Source: Antedon mediterranea
Taxonomy: Eukaryota > Echinodermata > Crinoidea > Comatulida > Antedonidae
Assembly: GCF_964355755.1 (NCBI RefSeq)
Contig: NC_092674.1
Span: 28,074,001-28,138,000 of the forward strand
Direction of reading: 5' to 3'
Length of the DNA stretch: 64,000 bases
Made by a program: the position numbers and the translations under genes. Position 1 is the stretch's first letter, and each line of letters starts with the position of its first letter. Positions 22,104 to 33,498 of the stretch are shown in pieces. The notes under the pieces were generated by a model. That model was not told the origin of the DNA and searched no databases. It saw nothing but the letters and a program-made list of their open reading frames with translations.

Positions 22104-22701
22104 AACATGTATTATTTGGTATGTTTTTTTTTTTTGTCGTCAACCTTGGTTTTTAAAAACAAAAATATGAAAAACTTGGAATAAATTTACATTGAAAACA
22201 TTGTTTGTAATGACATCAGCACATCAGCACAATATCCTTGGTAGAGTAATTACTGATACTATTATTATACCATTGTATAAAAGCAATACTGAAATCCGCG
22301 ATGACAACAACATTGGAGTAACCAAGTAGATTCGTTGCTATTAACACGGAACGTTTGATAAAAGTGTTTTTTTCAATGACGTCATCGCCTTCGCTATAGT
22401 CATTAGAGAGAATAGTCTGTTTACATCAATTGATATTATTACTATTTTTAAGCTATCAGAATACATCTAAAATCTATTTTTCTGGCGTATTTACGAATTT
22501 TATAAAAAAAAAAAGGATCAATGGTGCTTTTCGCATCACAGATTTAATATTAAAACTTACGATATTCTATTAATAACTAGCATTTTATTTCTCGCACCCT
22601 CGCGAGGCCCAACCCAAAATTCCTCGTATTACTACAGGAACACGCAGATTAACTATGAAATATGCGATTTATACATATAGGCCTACTTACTATACGATTG
22701 C

Positions 22702-23309
22702 AGCATAGTATGAAGTAAATTATATTCAGCATATGAAGTACATTATATTCAGCATATGAAGTACATTATATTCAGGATATGAAGTACATTATATTCAGCA
22801 TATGAAGTACATTATATTCAGCATATGAAGTACATTATATTCAGCATAGGAAGTACATTATATTCAGCATATGAAGTACATTATATTCAGCATGAAGTAC
22901 ATTATTCAGCATATGAAGTACATTATTCAGCATATGAAGTACATTATATTCAGCATATGAAGTACATTATATTCAGCATATGAAGTACATTATATTCAGC
23001 ATAGGAAGTACATTATATTCAGCATATGAAGTACATTATATTCAGCATATGAAGTACATTATATTCAGCATATGAAGTACATTATATTCAGCATATGAAG
23101 TACATTATATTCAGCATATGAAGTACATTATATTCAGCATATGAAGTACATTATATTCAGGATATGAAGTACATTATATTCAGCATATGAAGTACATTAT
23201 ATTCAGCATATGAAGTAGGCCTACATTATATTCAGCATATGAAGTACATTATATTCAGCATATGAAGTACATTATATTCAGCATAGGAAGTACATACATT
23301 ATATTCAGT
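22702..23309. repeat. Minisatellite, 23-bp unit, about 26 copies
   Basis: Unit CATATGAAGTACATTATATT plus CAG, repeated with few variants: CATAGG, GATATG, an 18-19-bp short unit around 22890-22930, and one unit with a TAGGCC insertion near 23215. No spacers. Confidence 0.95.
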
Positions 23310-23735
23310 TGCGCTGACGTACAGTATTCAATTATATTCAAGCATATTATTTTCGTCAGACAATACATTGTGAATTTATGTTCTTGTACGTATTGTATTC
23401 ATTTTTTTTATTGAATAATCGAAAACAATATACATTGTTGTTATATTATAATGCTGTCGGGAATATTTCATGTTATATGCGCAGTAGCTTCTTCTGTCAT
23501 GGCTATTTGATCATAATCAATATAATGGCTATGACATTGAAAGATGCAAAGCATTATAAATTGCAATAACAAAAGTTCTCATCAAGTGGATGCGGCAGTC
23601 TACATCGGTTGGAAATCTAATGGTTGATCAAAAACAATTAAATAATGTTTTTGTATAGGAAAGAGAAACTATATATCTGATTCGAAAGATTTAATGATAT
23701 AAAGATCGTGCTTACTGATATCTTTTTAAATGCGC

Positions 23736-24019
23736 TGTTTACACAGACGAACGGTAATAAAAATATATAATCTATATGTTATTCCTTATGCCCATTATTC
23801 AGGGCCGTCTCGTCTGAAATCTTTAATTTTCCCCATCCACCCCAATTACCCCAAGATCGTCAATTTTTATCTTTGTCATTATATTTAAAGCATCTTTGCG
23901 TCGTCTGTTTTAACCTCTCGCTACGGCCATACCATTTACACACAACGCGAAGTGAACGGGCGGTTTCCGCTCAGGACAGATACAGTTACGATTAACGCTC
24001 GTCTGTGTAAATAACCTTT
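23736..24019. mobile_element. Inverted-repeat element related to 6160-6348
   Basis: The left end GTTTACACAGACGAACGGTA and the right end AACGCTCGTCTGTGTAAATA are inverse. The right interior (CGCGAAGTGAACGGGCGGTT, TCCGCTCAGGACAGATAC) matches the centre of the element at 6160. Confidence 0.7.
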
Positions 24020-24905
24020 AGTGGTCGAGTGGTTTGGTTACTGTGCTCTGATGACATAGGCTCTTTAAAAGGTAAGCAACACTGAGAAGCCCAGAAAATT
24101 AAGGTCCGAACTTAAACTAAGGATCCTTTATTTTGCATTTTAATTTGAGGTGAGGCTAGGGCCACTCAAATCCGCCTAATGGGACATCGTCATTTGCCAA
24201 ATCTACGTCACACATACTCATATGTAGCCTACCGTATATATTTTTATCGTCACTCTCATTAAAAATGACATTTTAAATGTCAATAGTATGACTATCGATG
24301 TCTTGAAAAAGAAGACGATTACTGTATTGCAGAAGCAGTTATCAACAGAATTACTTTAAAATAACGTCAAGCAAAATGATTACAATCAATAATTACATTG
24401 CAAACAACATAATAACTCTCAATAACTTATCGAGTATATATTTATTATTTATATAAGAGTTTCTACTATATATACATTGGATGACATCTTTCTATTTCTA
24501 CAAACAAATATTAATTATGATAATAATACGATAATAATAATAATAATACTTTCTAATGTGATTTGCATAAACGTATTTTTGACTATGGAATCGTTTATTA
24601 TAGGATTGAGCACAACATAATAACATTACGCATCTTTACTATACGAAACATACAGGGAGTGAGGACATATATAAACTATACGTTAAAACAAACAATGAAT
24701 TTTGTATGGCATAATATGTGAATTTGTGTTCTATTCAACTGTGACAGATTTAAACAATTCTGATACAGATTTTAACAATTGTGACAGATTTGTTAAAACA
24801 CACCAATAATTACGGAAGATCTCTTTTGTTTTATCCGCAGATTAACGAGAGAGCAATTATATGCGAAAATATTAGATTGAATTATCAATCTAATAATCAA
24901 TCTTA
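24020..24905. other. No gene; possible tRNA-like SINE head at left
   Basis: GTGGTCGAGTGGTTTGGTTA at about 24012-24032 looks like a pol III A box but no good B box follows. The rest is AT-rich unique sequence including an AATAATAAT microsatellite near 24525. Confidence 0.35.
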
Positions 24906-25182
24906 AGCGTAGTTCCCACACTAGCGACGCAACGCAAGGACGTAACGCAACGCAAGTGAATTGACCAATCACAAGCGATGGCTTATTCGCTTGTGATTGC
25001 TAAAGCTTTGTTCCCACTAGAACGTAACGCAAGGACGTAAACGCAACGCAAGCGAATTGACCAATCACAAGCGATGGCTTATTCGCTTGTGATTGCTAAC
25101 CGTCTATAACTTCGCTTGTCATTGGTTAAAACGCTTGCGTTGCGTTTACGTCCTTGCGTTACGTTCTAGTGGGAACCAAGCT
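24906..25182. mobile_element. Half family B1 copy abutting a full B1 copy
   Basis: 24906-25000 is the left half of a B1, cut at the central GATTGC|TAA. A full B1 at 25004-25182 follows directly and ends in TTA. The other half of the first copy is absent, so insertion was followed by loss. Confidence 0.82.
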
Positions 25183-26931
25183 TTACCAAGACTGAAATTT
25201 TACATTATATGAACTAAAAATAGCTTACACTGCTTACTAAAATTGTTGAGGTTTCAATCGTATGTTATAGATTTGTTTTTCATTTTAATTTTCAGTAATT
25301 TGGTTTATAATGGATCGTCAAATTCTTTCTTTACAAAGATTGAAATCTTAATCTTTTAGATTGAATGTTCATTCTTTTGATGACTGGCGGACAAAGTGAT
25401 AATCAATCGAATCAACTGAACCAAACCAAACCACTTGGGGTAAGCACTTATTGTTATTGCCAATTGTATATTATTATTATTTTCTACTAACATTAAAAAA
25501 ATTAAATAAACTGTGTGTAGGCTTATTTGATAAAATAAATGTTGATAATATTTTTGCTACCCTGGTTATAAAATTAGTTTAAAGAAAATTGTCATACCAT
25601 GGAGAAATAACCTAACTTATTTCTCCATGGGCATACAAAGCTTTGTATTGGTTTGCACTTAAGCACACTGACCCCAGTATTATGATAGATTGAATAACCA
25701 CTCTACAATGTTGGATCTACAATCATTGCATTTACACGCGCGCGTATGTTTAAGTACCCACTTATGCTCCTGGCAGAAGAGATTATGTGGATAAAATGCT
25801 TCACTGAAGCGTATATTAAACTGAGAGTTAAAACGTCATGATCTTTCGTGATTGGCAATTTTAACAAGCCGCACTACAACTACACGAGTCCTTGGTATAA
25901 ACAGTTGCAAAGCATTTATATCAGATAAAGTTGTGTAATTGCGAACCATGTCAAAATTGTTCTACTCCAGTTACTGCAGTAGAGGCCCACATTTTGCTTT
26001 ACTCAAACATGTGATTATTAGAAACTGGGTATTCATTAAACTGCAGTAAACAAAAATACAGTTTACGGCAGTAACTGCAGTAGTATGATCTCTAACCAGA
26101 TTCAAAGAAATACTGAAAAAACAGGAAATACTTAATCTCGTATTAGGCATTGTTAAGATTATTGTAAATATTTTTTTAATGTTGTTCCGGGTTCAATGAA
26201 TAATTAAAATTGCAAACATTGAATTGACTCAAATATTATATTTAAATCTCATTAACACATCTTGGTCAAAACAAAAGTGGTCGCCGTAATAATATAATTA
26301 GAAAGTCAATTTTTTGAAAGAAGACAAGCATTTTTGTTTTTAGCATCTTGCCCATAGAGAACAAAACTATCAGATTGATAAAAATTATTTATGCTTACAT
26401 TTGATATTGTTCAAGTAAAAATATGAAATAAATTTAAAGTAATGTTTGTTAGAATTTTGTGAAACGGTAAAACAAAAATGATAATCCGTGCAGAGCATAT
26501 AAACAGCATATATGCAATCAAATACTCTAATTTGTATAAGTAAATGTACGTGAACCATGCGATTTACGTGCGCAGAATTATCAAATCCTAATTATAACTT
26601 TGTAAAAATTGCTTAAGGGTTGAGTTTATCTTCTCAATGCTTTGATTAAGTTGATAGTTTAGCTTGATTTAGCTACAGAGTGCAGATTGTGGAGGTTTTT
26701 ATGAAGAAATTAATTGTTTCTAATCTATTAATGTTGATTTCTAAAACAGTGCACCTAATCAATACAGAATTGCTAACAAAATAATCACATTTTGACATTA
26801 TGAAATAAATGACATTAATCCTAAACAAAAACGTGATAAACATCCAATATCTTCCTGGAATGACGTCAGAGAATTGGAAAATGTATATACAGTATTACAT
26901 TCTCTATATTGGTGGACATGTAACACACCTA
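25183..26931. other. No gene recognised; one hairpin
   Basis: CCATGGAGAAATAA and TTATTTCTCCATGG form a perfect 14-bp stem at about 25598-25631. Otherwise AT-rich unique sequence. An 84-codon open frame at 26809-27063 lacks support. Confidence 0.4.
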
Positions 26932-26937
26932 TTTATT
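26932..26937 (-). terminator. Candidate polyadenylation signal for the KCTD gene
   Basis: TTTATT on the plus strand reads AATAAA on the minus strand, about 370 bp after the KCTD stop codon. It is the first canonical signal I see downstream. Confidence 0.35.
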
Positions 26938-27101
26938 ATATACAGTAGTTTTCGTATATCACTGACAACTATTCCTTCGATCCTGTTGGTGGTAATTGGT
27001 TGGCTGGTACTACTCCGGAAAAAGATCTTTGTAAAACGGAAGATATTGTTTTGCCTGGATTAGGATGTCCGTATTGGACACCAATCGACAATCCCATATT
27101 G

Positions 27102-27303
27102 TGTACACTCCCTACGATTTTTGCGTATGGTTTTTAGTTGTTTTTTAATTGTACACTCCCTTCGCTGTGTGCGTATTTATAATTTCTAGTTGTTTTAATT
27201 GTACATTCCATTCGCTGTTTGCGTATAATATAATTTCTAGTTGTTTTAATTGTACACTCCATTCGCTGTTCGCGCATAATATAATTTCTAGTTGTTTTTA
27301 ATA
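27102..27303. repeat. Four-copy tandem repeat of about 50 bp in the KCTD 3' UTR
   Basis: Units begin TGTACACTCC(C/A)TTCGCTG, pass through GCGTATAATATAATTTCTAG, and end TTGTTTTAAT. The array ends 5 bp before the KCTD stop codon region, so it is transcribed if the 3' UTR extends to 26.9 kb. Confidence 0.88.
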
Positions 27304-27307
27304 ATGT

Positions 27308-28042
27308 TCAAGGTCTGCAGAAAACGAACTCATTGTAATGGTTCCACTTACTCTCCTCGCTTTCGGCAGGTCCATTCGATGTTCCCGAAGCAGCAGTACC
27401 TGCACTTGACACAAGTCTGAAACCTTTACTTAAAAGCATATCAAAAGCTTGCTCCAGAAACACGTGTTTGAGATAAAAACGACTAGTATATCTAGAGCTT
27501 AATCCGCGATCTGGATCCCGGCTTTCATTCAAAGACTCGCCAAACACGTCCCTCGCAATAGAAACCCGTCCACATACTAGAATCCGTAGAATTTTACGAA
27601 ATTTAACATCCACCAAGCCGTCCCTACCAAAAGCAAAGGTGCCTCGATAACCAAGCGTTAAACAACCCGGTTGAGAGTTTTCCTTGGGCGTAGGCAAAAC
27701 CTCCGATGGACTTATTCGGTCCGGTTTTTCTGACAATAAAGCAACAAGTTCCGGCAGACGGTAAAATTCTGCTTCAGCTATTAACCTGCTAATGTTTTCA
27801 AAACGACTTGGTAGAACTACGGTACTGTTACGCAAATAATCTAATATATATTTAAACAAATCTCCATCACGGTCGATGAAATATTTACCGTTAGCGTCCT
27901 TCGCAAGAATCGTTGGATCTCCGAACATTTCAGCAATGACGGAATCGCTATGCTTCGTCAGAGTCGTAAGCGATGTCGCATATTGACGACCGCCGACATT
28001 AAGTTCAACGACAGTTGGGGCGATCGACGGCATTGAGGACAT
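27308..28042 (-). CDS. KCTD8/12/16-type BTB/T1 protein, GABA-B receptor auxiliary subunit-like
   Basis: Single-exon gene, 244 residues. Residues about 10-100 are a BTB/T1 domain (VVELNVGG, YFIDRDGDLFKYILDYLRN, FYRLPELVALL), which in this family forms pentamers and binds the receptor tail. After a short linker, residues about 125-244 form an H1-type domain (LGYRGTFAFGRDG, FGESLNESRDPDRG, RYTSRFYLKHVFLEQAFD, NEFVFCRP). That C-terminal domain is specific to vertebrate KCTD8/12/16, which modulate G-protein signalling of GABA-B receptors. I start at the first ATG (28042, context AAAAATG). The frame stays open upstream but only from a GTG. At 244 residues it is shorter than human KCTD12 and lacks the glycine/serine-rich N-terminus. 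The receptor partner here is inferred from the family. Confidence 0.93.
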   Translation of the reverse strand: MSSMPSIAPTVVELNVGGRQYATSLTTLTKHSDSVIAEMFGDPTILAKDANGKYFIDRDGDLFKYILDYLRNSTVVLPSRFENISRLIAEAEFYRLPELVALLSEKPDRISPSEVLPTPKENSQPGCLTLGYRGTFAFGRDGLVDVKFRKILRILVCGRVSIARDVFGESLNESRDPDRGLSSRYTSRFYLKHVFLEQAFDMLLSKGFRLVSSAGTAASGTSNGPAESEESKWNHYNEFVFCRP

Positions 28043-28102
28043 TTTTGCTGGTGGTTGAGTGCTGGTCCGTCGACGACTGATTACCACAATAACTAACAGT
28101 GG

Positions 28103-28109
28103 ATTTATA
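28103..28109 (-). promoter_or_regulatory. TATA box of the KCTD gene
   Basis: On the minus strand GGTATAAATCC lies about 61 bp before the ATG at 28042. A start site about 30 bp downstream would leave a 5' UTR of roughly 35 bases. Confidence 0.55.
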
Positions 28110-28880
28110 CCGGCAGTGCAACAACTTATTATCAGGAAATATCCAAAATTGGTGGCGCCCTTGAATATAACATAGAGTTAGTTTTTACCGTATAGTACCA
28201 TGAATATACATTTCTCGTTTCAGTTTACAATTTCAACGAGACGAAAATAGTCTTGGATTAAACTAATCCCAGTTTGATTCTATCGATCAGTCTTTTAATA
28301 ATCGCTTTATGCTATTACACAGAAGCAGATGACACGGAGGGCAAATGTTGAGTATTACATCAAACGTTAGTGCGCAATTGAAGTGTTAATATTGGTGTGA
28401 AATTGTATTACTTTTGGTTAATTTGACCGGTTAATATTAAAACTCGCTCAAATCATATCCCTATGGAACGCGTTTATGTGATGCTTCGTCCCAGTGGAAC
28501 GCGTTTATGTGATGCTTTGTCACGTTTGCGTTTGTTGTTATGAATGCATATTGCCAATTCATAGTATCAGGTTAACCAATTTATTGATAGAGGTCTAATT
28601 CAATCTCGGAAAATATCAAGGCAGGACAGAAAACTCATATTTCCCTCGTATACTGTGTCAACTATAATATAATGATAGAGGGTGGGGAGGATTTTCTGTT
28701 GCATTTAGTTAATTGTTTTTATCTATACAGTTGTGTTATTTTGTTTAAAGGACAAACTTTTGTAATTGTGTCCAAATAATTAATTGTCACCTTTTTTGTT
28801 TTGACAATTTGGAATGGATGGAATTAACATTATCCCGTGTGCCTCAGTCCTTGTGGAGTTTTTGATCCCGTCTGACGTGT
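28110..28880. other. KCTD upstream region, no other gene
   Basis: Near 28461-28520, CCCTATGGAACGCGTTTATGTGATGCTTCGTCCCAGTGGAACG is an imperfect direct repeat of GTGGAACGCGTTTATGTGATGCTT. Nothing else was recognised. Confidence 0.4.
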
Positions 28881-28881
28881 A

Positions 28882-28997
28882 TCCACTGCCGTGTGGTTCC
28901 ACTGCCGTGTGGTTGGTTCACTGCCGTGTGGTTCCATTCCCGTGTGGTCCCACTCCCGTGTGGTTCCACTTCCGTGTGGTTCCATTCCTGTGTGTTG
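28882..28997. repeat. Minisatellite, 17-bp unit CCACTGCCGTGTGGTT
   Basis: About seven imperfect copies of TTCCACTGCCGTGTGG with variant cores (TTCCCG, CTCCCG, TTCCTG). CCACTGCCGTGTGG is itself partly self-complementary. Open frames on both strands here are repeat artefacts. Confidence 0.85.
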
Positions 28998-29343
28998 TTG
29001 CACCACTGTTGAGTGCCTCCACTTAGGAGTCTCATCTCTTCCGTGTGTGAATTAAACTTCATTAAGTCAACAAACGCATTTGAATGTTAAATATAGAAAA
29101 TCGATTAGTAAATGAAAGACAGTGAAATGTAATCAAAGTAAGAATAATCTTCCATCTTAATTAAAGCAACTGTCTGATGTACTTAAATTGCAAAAGATGA
29201 CACATCAGGTGTATCAATATTTAGGTGAGGTTAAAGTATAACCAGAGCAAACCAATACATAGACTACCTAGGCCTCTTGGCTACAGGTATCTTAACAGCA
29301 ATTATGACGCGTGGATCATCCGAACTGTCGCTTGTGATTGGTC

Positions 29344-29562
29344 AAGCCTGGTTTCTACTGGGACGTAACGCAGGGACGTAGACACAACGCAAGCGAGTTG
29401 ACCAATCACACGCGACTGTTCGAATAATCCATCGCTTGAGATTGGTCAAATCACTTGTGTTGCGTTACGTCCTTGCGTTGCGACCTAGTGGGAACCAAAC
29501 TTTACCAACTCACTTGCGTTGCTTACGTCCTTGCGTTGCGTCCAAAGTGGGAACGAAGCTTT
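29344..29562. mobile_element. Diverged family B1 copy plus a B1 right-end fragment
   Basis: 29344-29501 has degenerate B1 ends (AGCCTGGTTTCTACTGGGAC, CTAGTGGGAACCAAACT) and the CCAATCA/TGATTGG centre. 29505-29562 repeats only the right end (TTGCTTACGTCCTTGCGTTG ... AGTGGGAACGAAGCT). Confidence 0.75.
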
Positions 29563-30251
29563 ATAAATAAATGTGTGATTTTGTCATAATCTATACACAG
29601 TTTTTGCCATGTATTTCTCCTTCTCCCCCCACCCCCCTCGTCTTTCATGGCCCATCAGTGACAAGAAGCGTCTTGACACCATCAAATTGAAGCTGAGCAT
29701 TCTCATCTCTAACACTAATTCCGACTGCAAATACCTGTTCATATTATTATTTTGATACTATCTTTGATTATGATAATTTTAAGCATCTTTCTAATAATTA
29801 CAGACTCTTTAAAACAAGTCGTTGAATGTCGCCGTTAATAAACATTTCAATGTATTCCTTCGTTTTGCCAGTAGCATCTTTTTTCAAATATGCAATTCGA
29901 TTCACTAACCAGTTTCAGGTTACTTATTCTCTGTTGTTATTGGTTTTCGGAATCTTTGTTTTTATGATCTATGCCTATTTTATTTGCTTATTTTTCCCCA
30001 TAATGTTTTCACAATTCTCATGTTACAATGCTTGATGTAAATGTACACGTTTTTATATATGGAACAAATAACAATTTTATTTGCTATAACTAATAATGTT
30101 GACTCAATTAAAAAATACTAATCACGAAATAACTCATCATATTCTGGAAAGCCAATAGAAGCAATTAAGCGTATAAGAGTTTTATCAGAATTTAGTTTAA
30201 ACGCCAACGGGTGCTGAATGCTGAGTCCGCACATAAACCAATTGCGAACAT
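29563..30251. other. No gene recognised
   Basis: AT-rich. A C-rich tract lies at 29615-29640. A 69-codon hydrophobic frame at 29826 has no homology that I recognise. Confidence 0.35.
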
Positions 30252-30414
30252 TAAACCTTGTCTACACTATCAAACTTTATGTGACAAAAACATTTGTACC
30301 CATATATGGACATGATGATGTCATATCACTACCATATTTGGAAATATCACTGCCATATTTAGGTACATCACACTTTTTTTGTCAAACTAGTTTGATAGTG
30401 TAGACAGAGCTTTA
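30252..30414. mobile_element. Miniature transposon family A, full copy
   Basis: Both ends are well kept: CTTGTCTACACTATCAAACT at the left and GTTTGATAGTGTAGACAGAG at the right, with the interior GACATGATGATGTCATATCA palindrome. It is the best-preserved full-length copy for defining the family. Confidence 0.88.
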
Positions 30415-31475
30415 TGCCGTGAAAATAATGGTTACTTATAAATTAATATTTATTTTTAAAAATCTATTTCTTGGATAGATTAAACACATTCAGTATTGAA
30501 TCAGCTGATCGTTGAAATGGTTACCTATTTTCTTGTTCCGTTTAATAAATTACCTACCCATCATGGACTAACTCGAGGGAATAACTCGAGGGACTATACT
30601 CAATATTGATGCCACATTCCACATTGTTAATGCGTTGACAGTTAATCGCGTTCAATTGATTTCTTTGAATGTGCTCTCTGCGTGCGGTATTTATGTAATA
30701 TTATTAACTGTCTAAACACAAAACCATCTAAAAGGCGTAGAAATGGAAATGGGCATTCTAGTTAAAATTCTTCCGGACATAGGTAGGGCATAGGCAGGGC
30801 ATTAATGTCATGTCGCATGTGCAAAAACAGAATGTTCTTGCCGTAAATGTTCGCAATTATATGTATAAGGTATAGAAGGCATTTTGATTCCGGGTTGTGC
30901 AATTTATATTTATCCGAATGATCAGCCGGAATGTAATTATGTGCATTCGATTATTACGCGCTATATGCAAGTCGGGTGATGGATTAGTTAATGTACTGTA
31001 TGCATCCATTCTTTAAATAAAATTATATATTTTTTTTCAATGCATCTTAAATAATCCTTAGACCGAATCTTGTCATACTGCGGGTAATTCTGGATTTTAA
31101 TTTACACTTTAATATGTAATAAAGTATAAATAAATTGCATATCTATCTGTACTTTCTCAAGCCACCAAAAGTATAGATTACATACGTATAGGCTATTTGT
31201 AAGACATCCCTCCCCCTTCTCCACACGGTGCACCGACTTTCACGTACTTCATCGGTACCCCTTCTTTCATTTGAGCATACAGCATCTGATATACGCCATC
31301 TATAATAGGCCTAATACTTTAATAACTGATTTCTATTCAGTCCTTTCATTCACTGATCTGATTAAAAAACTCTGAAACTATTAACGTTGGTAAAGATCAT
31401 AAATTAGCCTAAATCCAAGATCCTTCATTGAATAGTTGATAATGTATAGAGGGCGGAATAGAATTTTTATCTACG
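30415..31475. other. No gene recognised
   Basis: AT-rich unique sequence upstream of the next gene, with no exon and no known repeat family. Confidence 0.35.
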
Positions 31476-31477
31476 CC

Positions 31478-31565
31478 GGCATGCGCAGTCGAAACGATCG
31501 AGAGAGTGAGCCGACATGCGCAGTGGTTATATGACGTGCGCATCGCGTTGCCATGCAAATTATTG
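31478..31565 (+). promoter_or_regulatory. Promoter-like block: two NRF1-type sites, CRE-like site, RFX/octamer-like site
   Basis: CATGCGCAGT occurs at 31480-31489 and 31515-31524 (NRF1-type GCATGCGC core). TGACGTGCGC follows at about 31532. GTTGCCATGCAAAT at 31547-31560 combines an RFX-like half site GTTGCC with the POU octamer ATGCAAAT. The block lies 120-210 bp before the ATG at 31687. This is motif reading only. Confidence 0.45.
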
Positions 31566-31686
31566 TGCGCGCATTAAGGTTCCTACGATACAGAACATAA
31601 TATCTATTCAGAAAACTATCGACAACTTTCAGAAGTTGTTGTGATATATTTTGTCTATTGTATTAATTAATTCGTTTATTATTATA

Positions 31687-33498
31687 ATGGGTAATAAGTG
31701 CAGCGTACTTTGTGGAAGTTATACTGTTGAATCCGCCGTGGTGGACAATCGCGAGAAATTAGAAGAAGAAGATGAAGGAACTGATGTTGATAATCCTATG
31801 CAATCGGTGCCAACCGAAAGCGCTGAAGCTGAAGACGACACCAGCAATGTCAATGGTTCCTCAGCAACTGCGTTGGCAGACGTCCCACCAGTAGATGATC
31901 TGTCGGATAGGCACGATACGGATAGCAAAGAAAAGAAAAAGAAGACTTCAATTTTCACAAGAGTCCGTCGGTCAATCAGGTCACGGAGAAGAACCATGGC
32001 CGAGGTTAGAGATGTATATGAAGTGAAAGACTGCAATGATGGTGGAGAGACACCTGCTGTCAAACAAGACGTAGACGTACCACTACCGGTTGAAGCCGAG
32101 GCGGCAGATTCAAATGAAAGGTTATATTAAATGTGTTTAGTTTCTAAGTAGGCCTAGGCTATGCCCAGATGTATAAGACGAATGGGATTTATTGACACGG
32201 GCTGTATAGTCACGCATTAATACTTGGCAATTATGATTAGTGTAGAATTGTAGGAATAGGGTTAGGCTAGTAGCGTGTGCTAGGGTCCAGGCCTACGAGC
32301 AGTATAATTCTTGAGGAGACGATCGAATCTAGCCTACCATAACATCTTTGATTTGATTAAAATACAGTACGCCCTTTATAACATTAAACTAAAGTTCATA
32401 CTGACATCAAGTTGAAATTTGTCGATTGTAAATTGCTCTTTTTAATAATTAATTATTAATTATTTTCTAAATTTAGTATAAAAGAGGATAACGAAGAGGT
32501 GAAAGAAGAGATGAAATGCGAAGATCTGGAAGAGCAAAATGTTCTGTAAGGCCTAAACTATTTTCATTAAAATTTAAAAAAATTGATAATTATGATTAAA
32601 TTATTAGGCCTAATATTTTATTTATTAAAGACCTCAATTTTAAATTCTTGTTTTTTTAATATATTAGTGAGCTGCCTGTCCCTGAACTCCCGAATAATGA
32701 ACTTGCTGTCGTAGAAGAATCGTCGGAGGAGGGCGACAAACATAGTGTGAACTCAGATTTAGACGTTGAAGAATACAAAATGGTTCAAGAAGGCAATAGG
32801 AAATTGGGTACAGTTTATAAACAACATTTTCTGTGTTTAGACTGTTTATATTTTTTAAACTATTTATCTTATAAACATTTTTTTCTCGTTCACAGATGAA
32901 CTTTCTGACAGATATATCTTACCGACCGATGTTCCTACTCGTGTAATCAGAAGGTATTGTAATAATCATCGTCTTTATTAAATCATCATCATCATGATTT
33001 GTTATCATCTCTTATCATTGATAATAATTATATTGTTTATAATTTTATTCAGCAATGTCGAAGACTTGTCTGTGGACAGCAGACTTACTACACGTCGTCG
33101 TCGACCGCCATCGCGGTTCGGCATTAAGGACGAACTACTTTTATCCTACAGAGACGTGAACAGGGAGATGCCATCTGCGTTTTCTACAATGGCACAGGCA
33201 GATAATGACAGTGAACTGATGGAAGAAATTGGAATGCTTAATCGGTACCGCCAAGTAAGTAATTAGAAAATAATAAGTAAGAAACAAACAAATACTTCAT
33301 TATAAAGTTGACGATAATATAATGTATAATGTTTCTATTTTATAGCTAAAGCTAAAAGACAATATGAACGAGATGGCAAAAAGACGAGAACGTAACAGAC
33401 GATTGAAATTACGAATGAAGCAACAACACAACCAAACATTAATGGAACCAAAGGGTGTGTTGGAAGATGTTTTAGAGTCGGTGGACGAGGAGGAGTAG
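31687..33498 (+). CDS. Unrecognised 351-residue protein with myristoylation-type N-terminus
   Basis: Six exons with matching phases: 31687-32120, 32477-32545, 32668-32807, 32896-32953, 33053-33254, 33346-33498. The product starts MGNKCSVLC: Gly2 with Ser6 fits N-myristoylation, and Cys5 and Cys9 could be palmitoylated, so membrane anchoring is likely. Residues about 20-100 are acidic and low-complexity. Residues about 95-120 are strongly basic (KEKKKKTSIFTRVRRSIRSR). Exons 2-4 are acidic, exon 5 has a TTRRRRPPSRFGIKDELL segment, and residues about 285-340 are a charged coiled-coil-like helix (EIGMLNRYRQ, MAKRRERNRRLKLRMKQQ). There are no transmembrane segments. I do not recognise a family; the only function I infer is a membrane-tethered adaptor or cytoskeletal protein. 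Every exon keeps the frame and has usable GT-AG sites, so the gene model is better supported than any function. Confidence 0.8.

Noticed and set aside
26809-27063. 84-codon hydrophobic frame downstream of KCTD
   Set aside because: AT-rich, no recognised domain, no splice or regulatory support, and it overlaps the likely KCTD 3' UTR on the other strand.
28043-28087. 15-codon upstream extension of the KCTD frame
   Set aside because: It begins with GTG and no ATG is present before the upstream stop. The ATG at 28042 has a good context.
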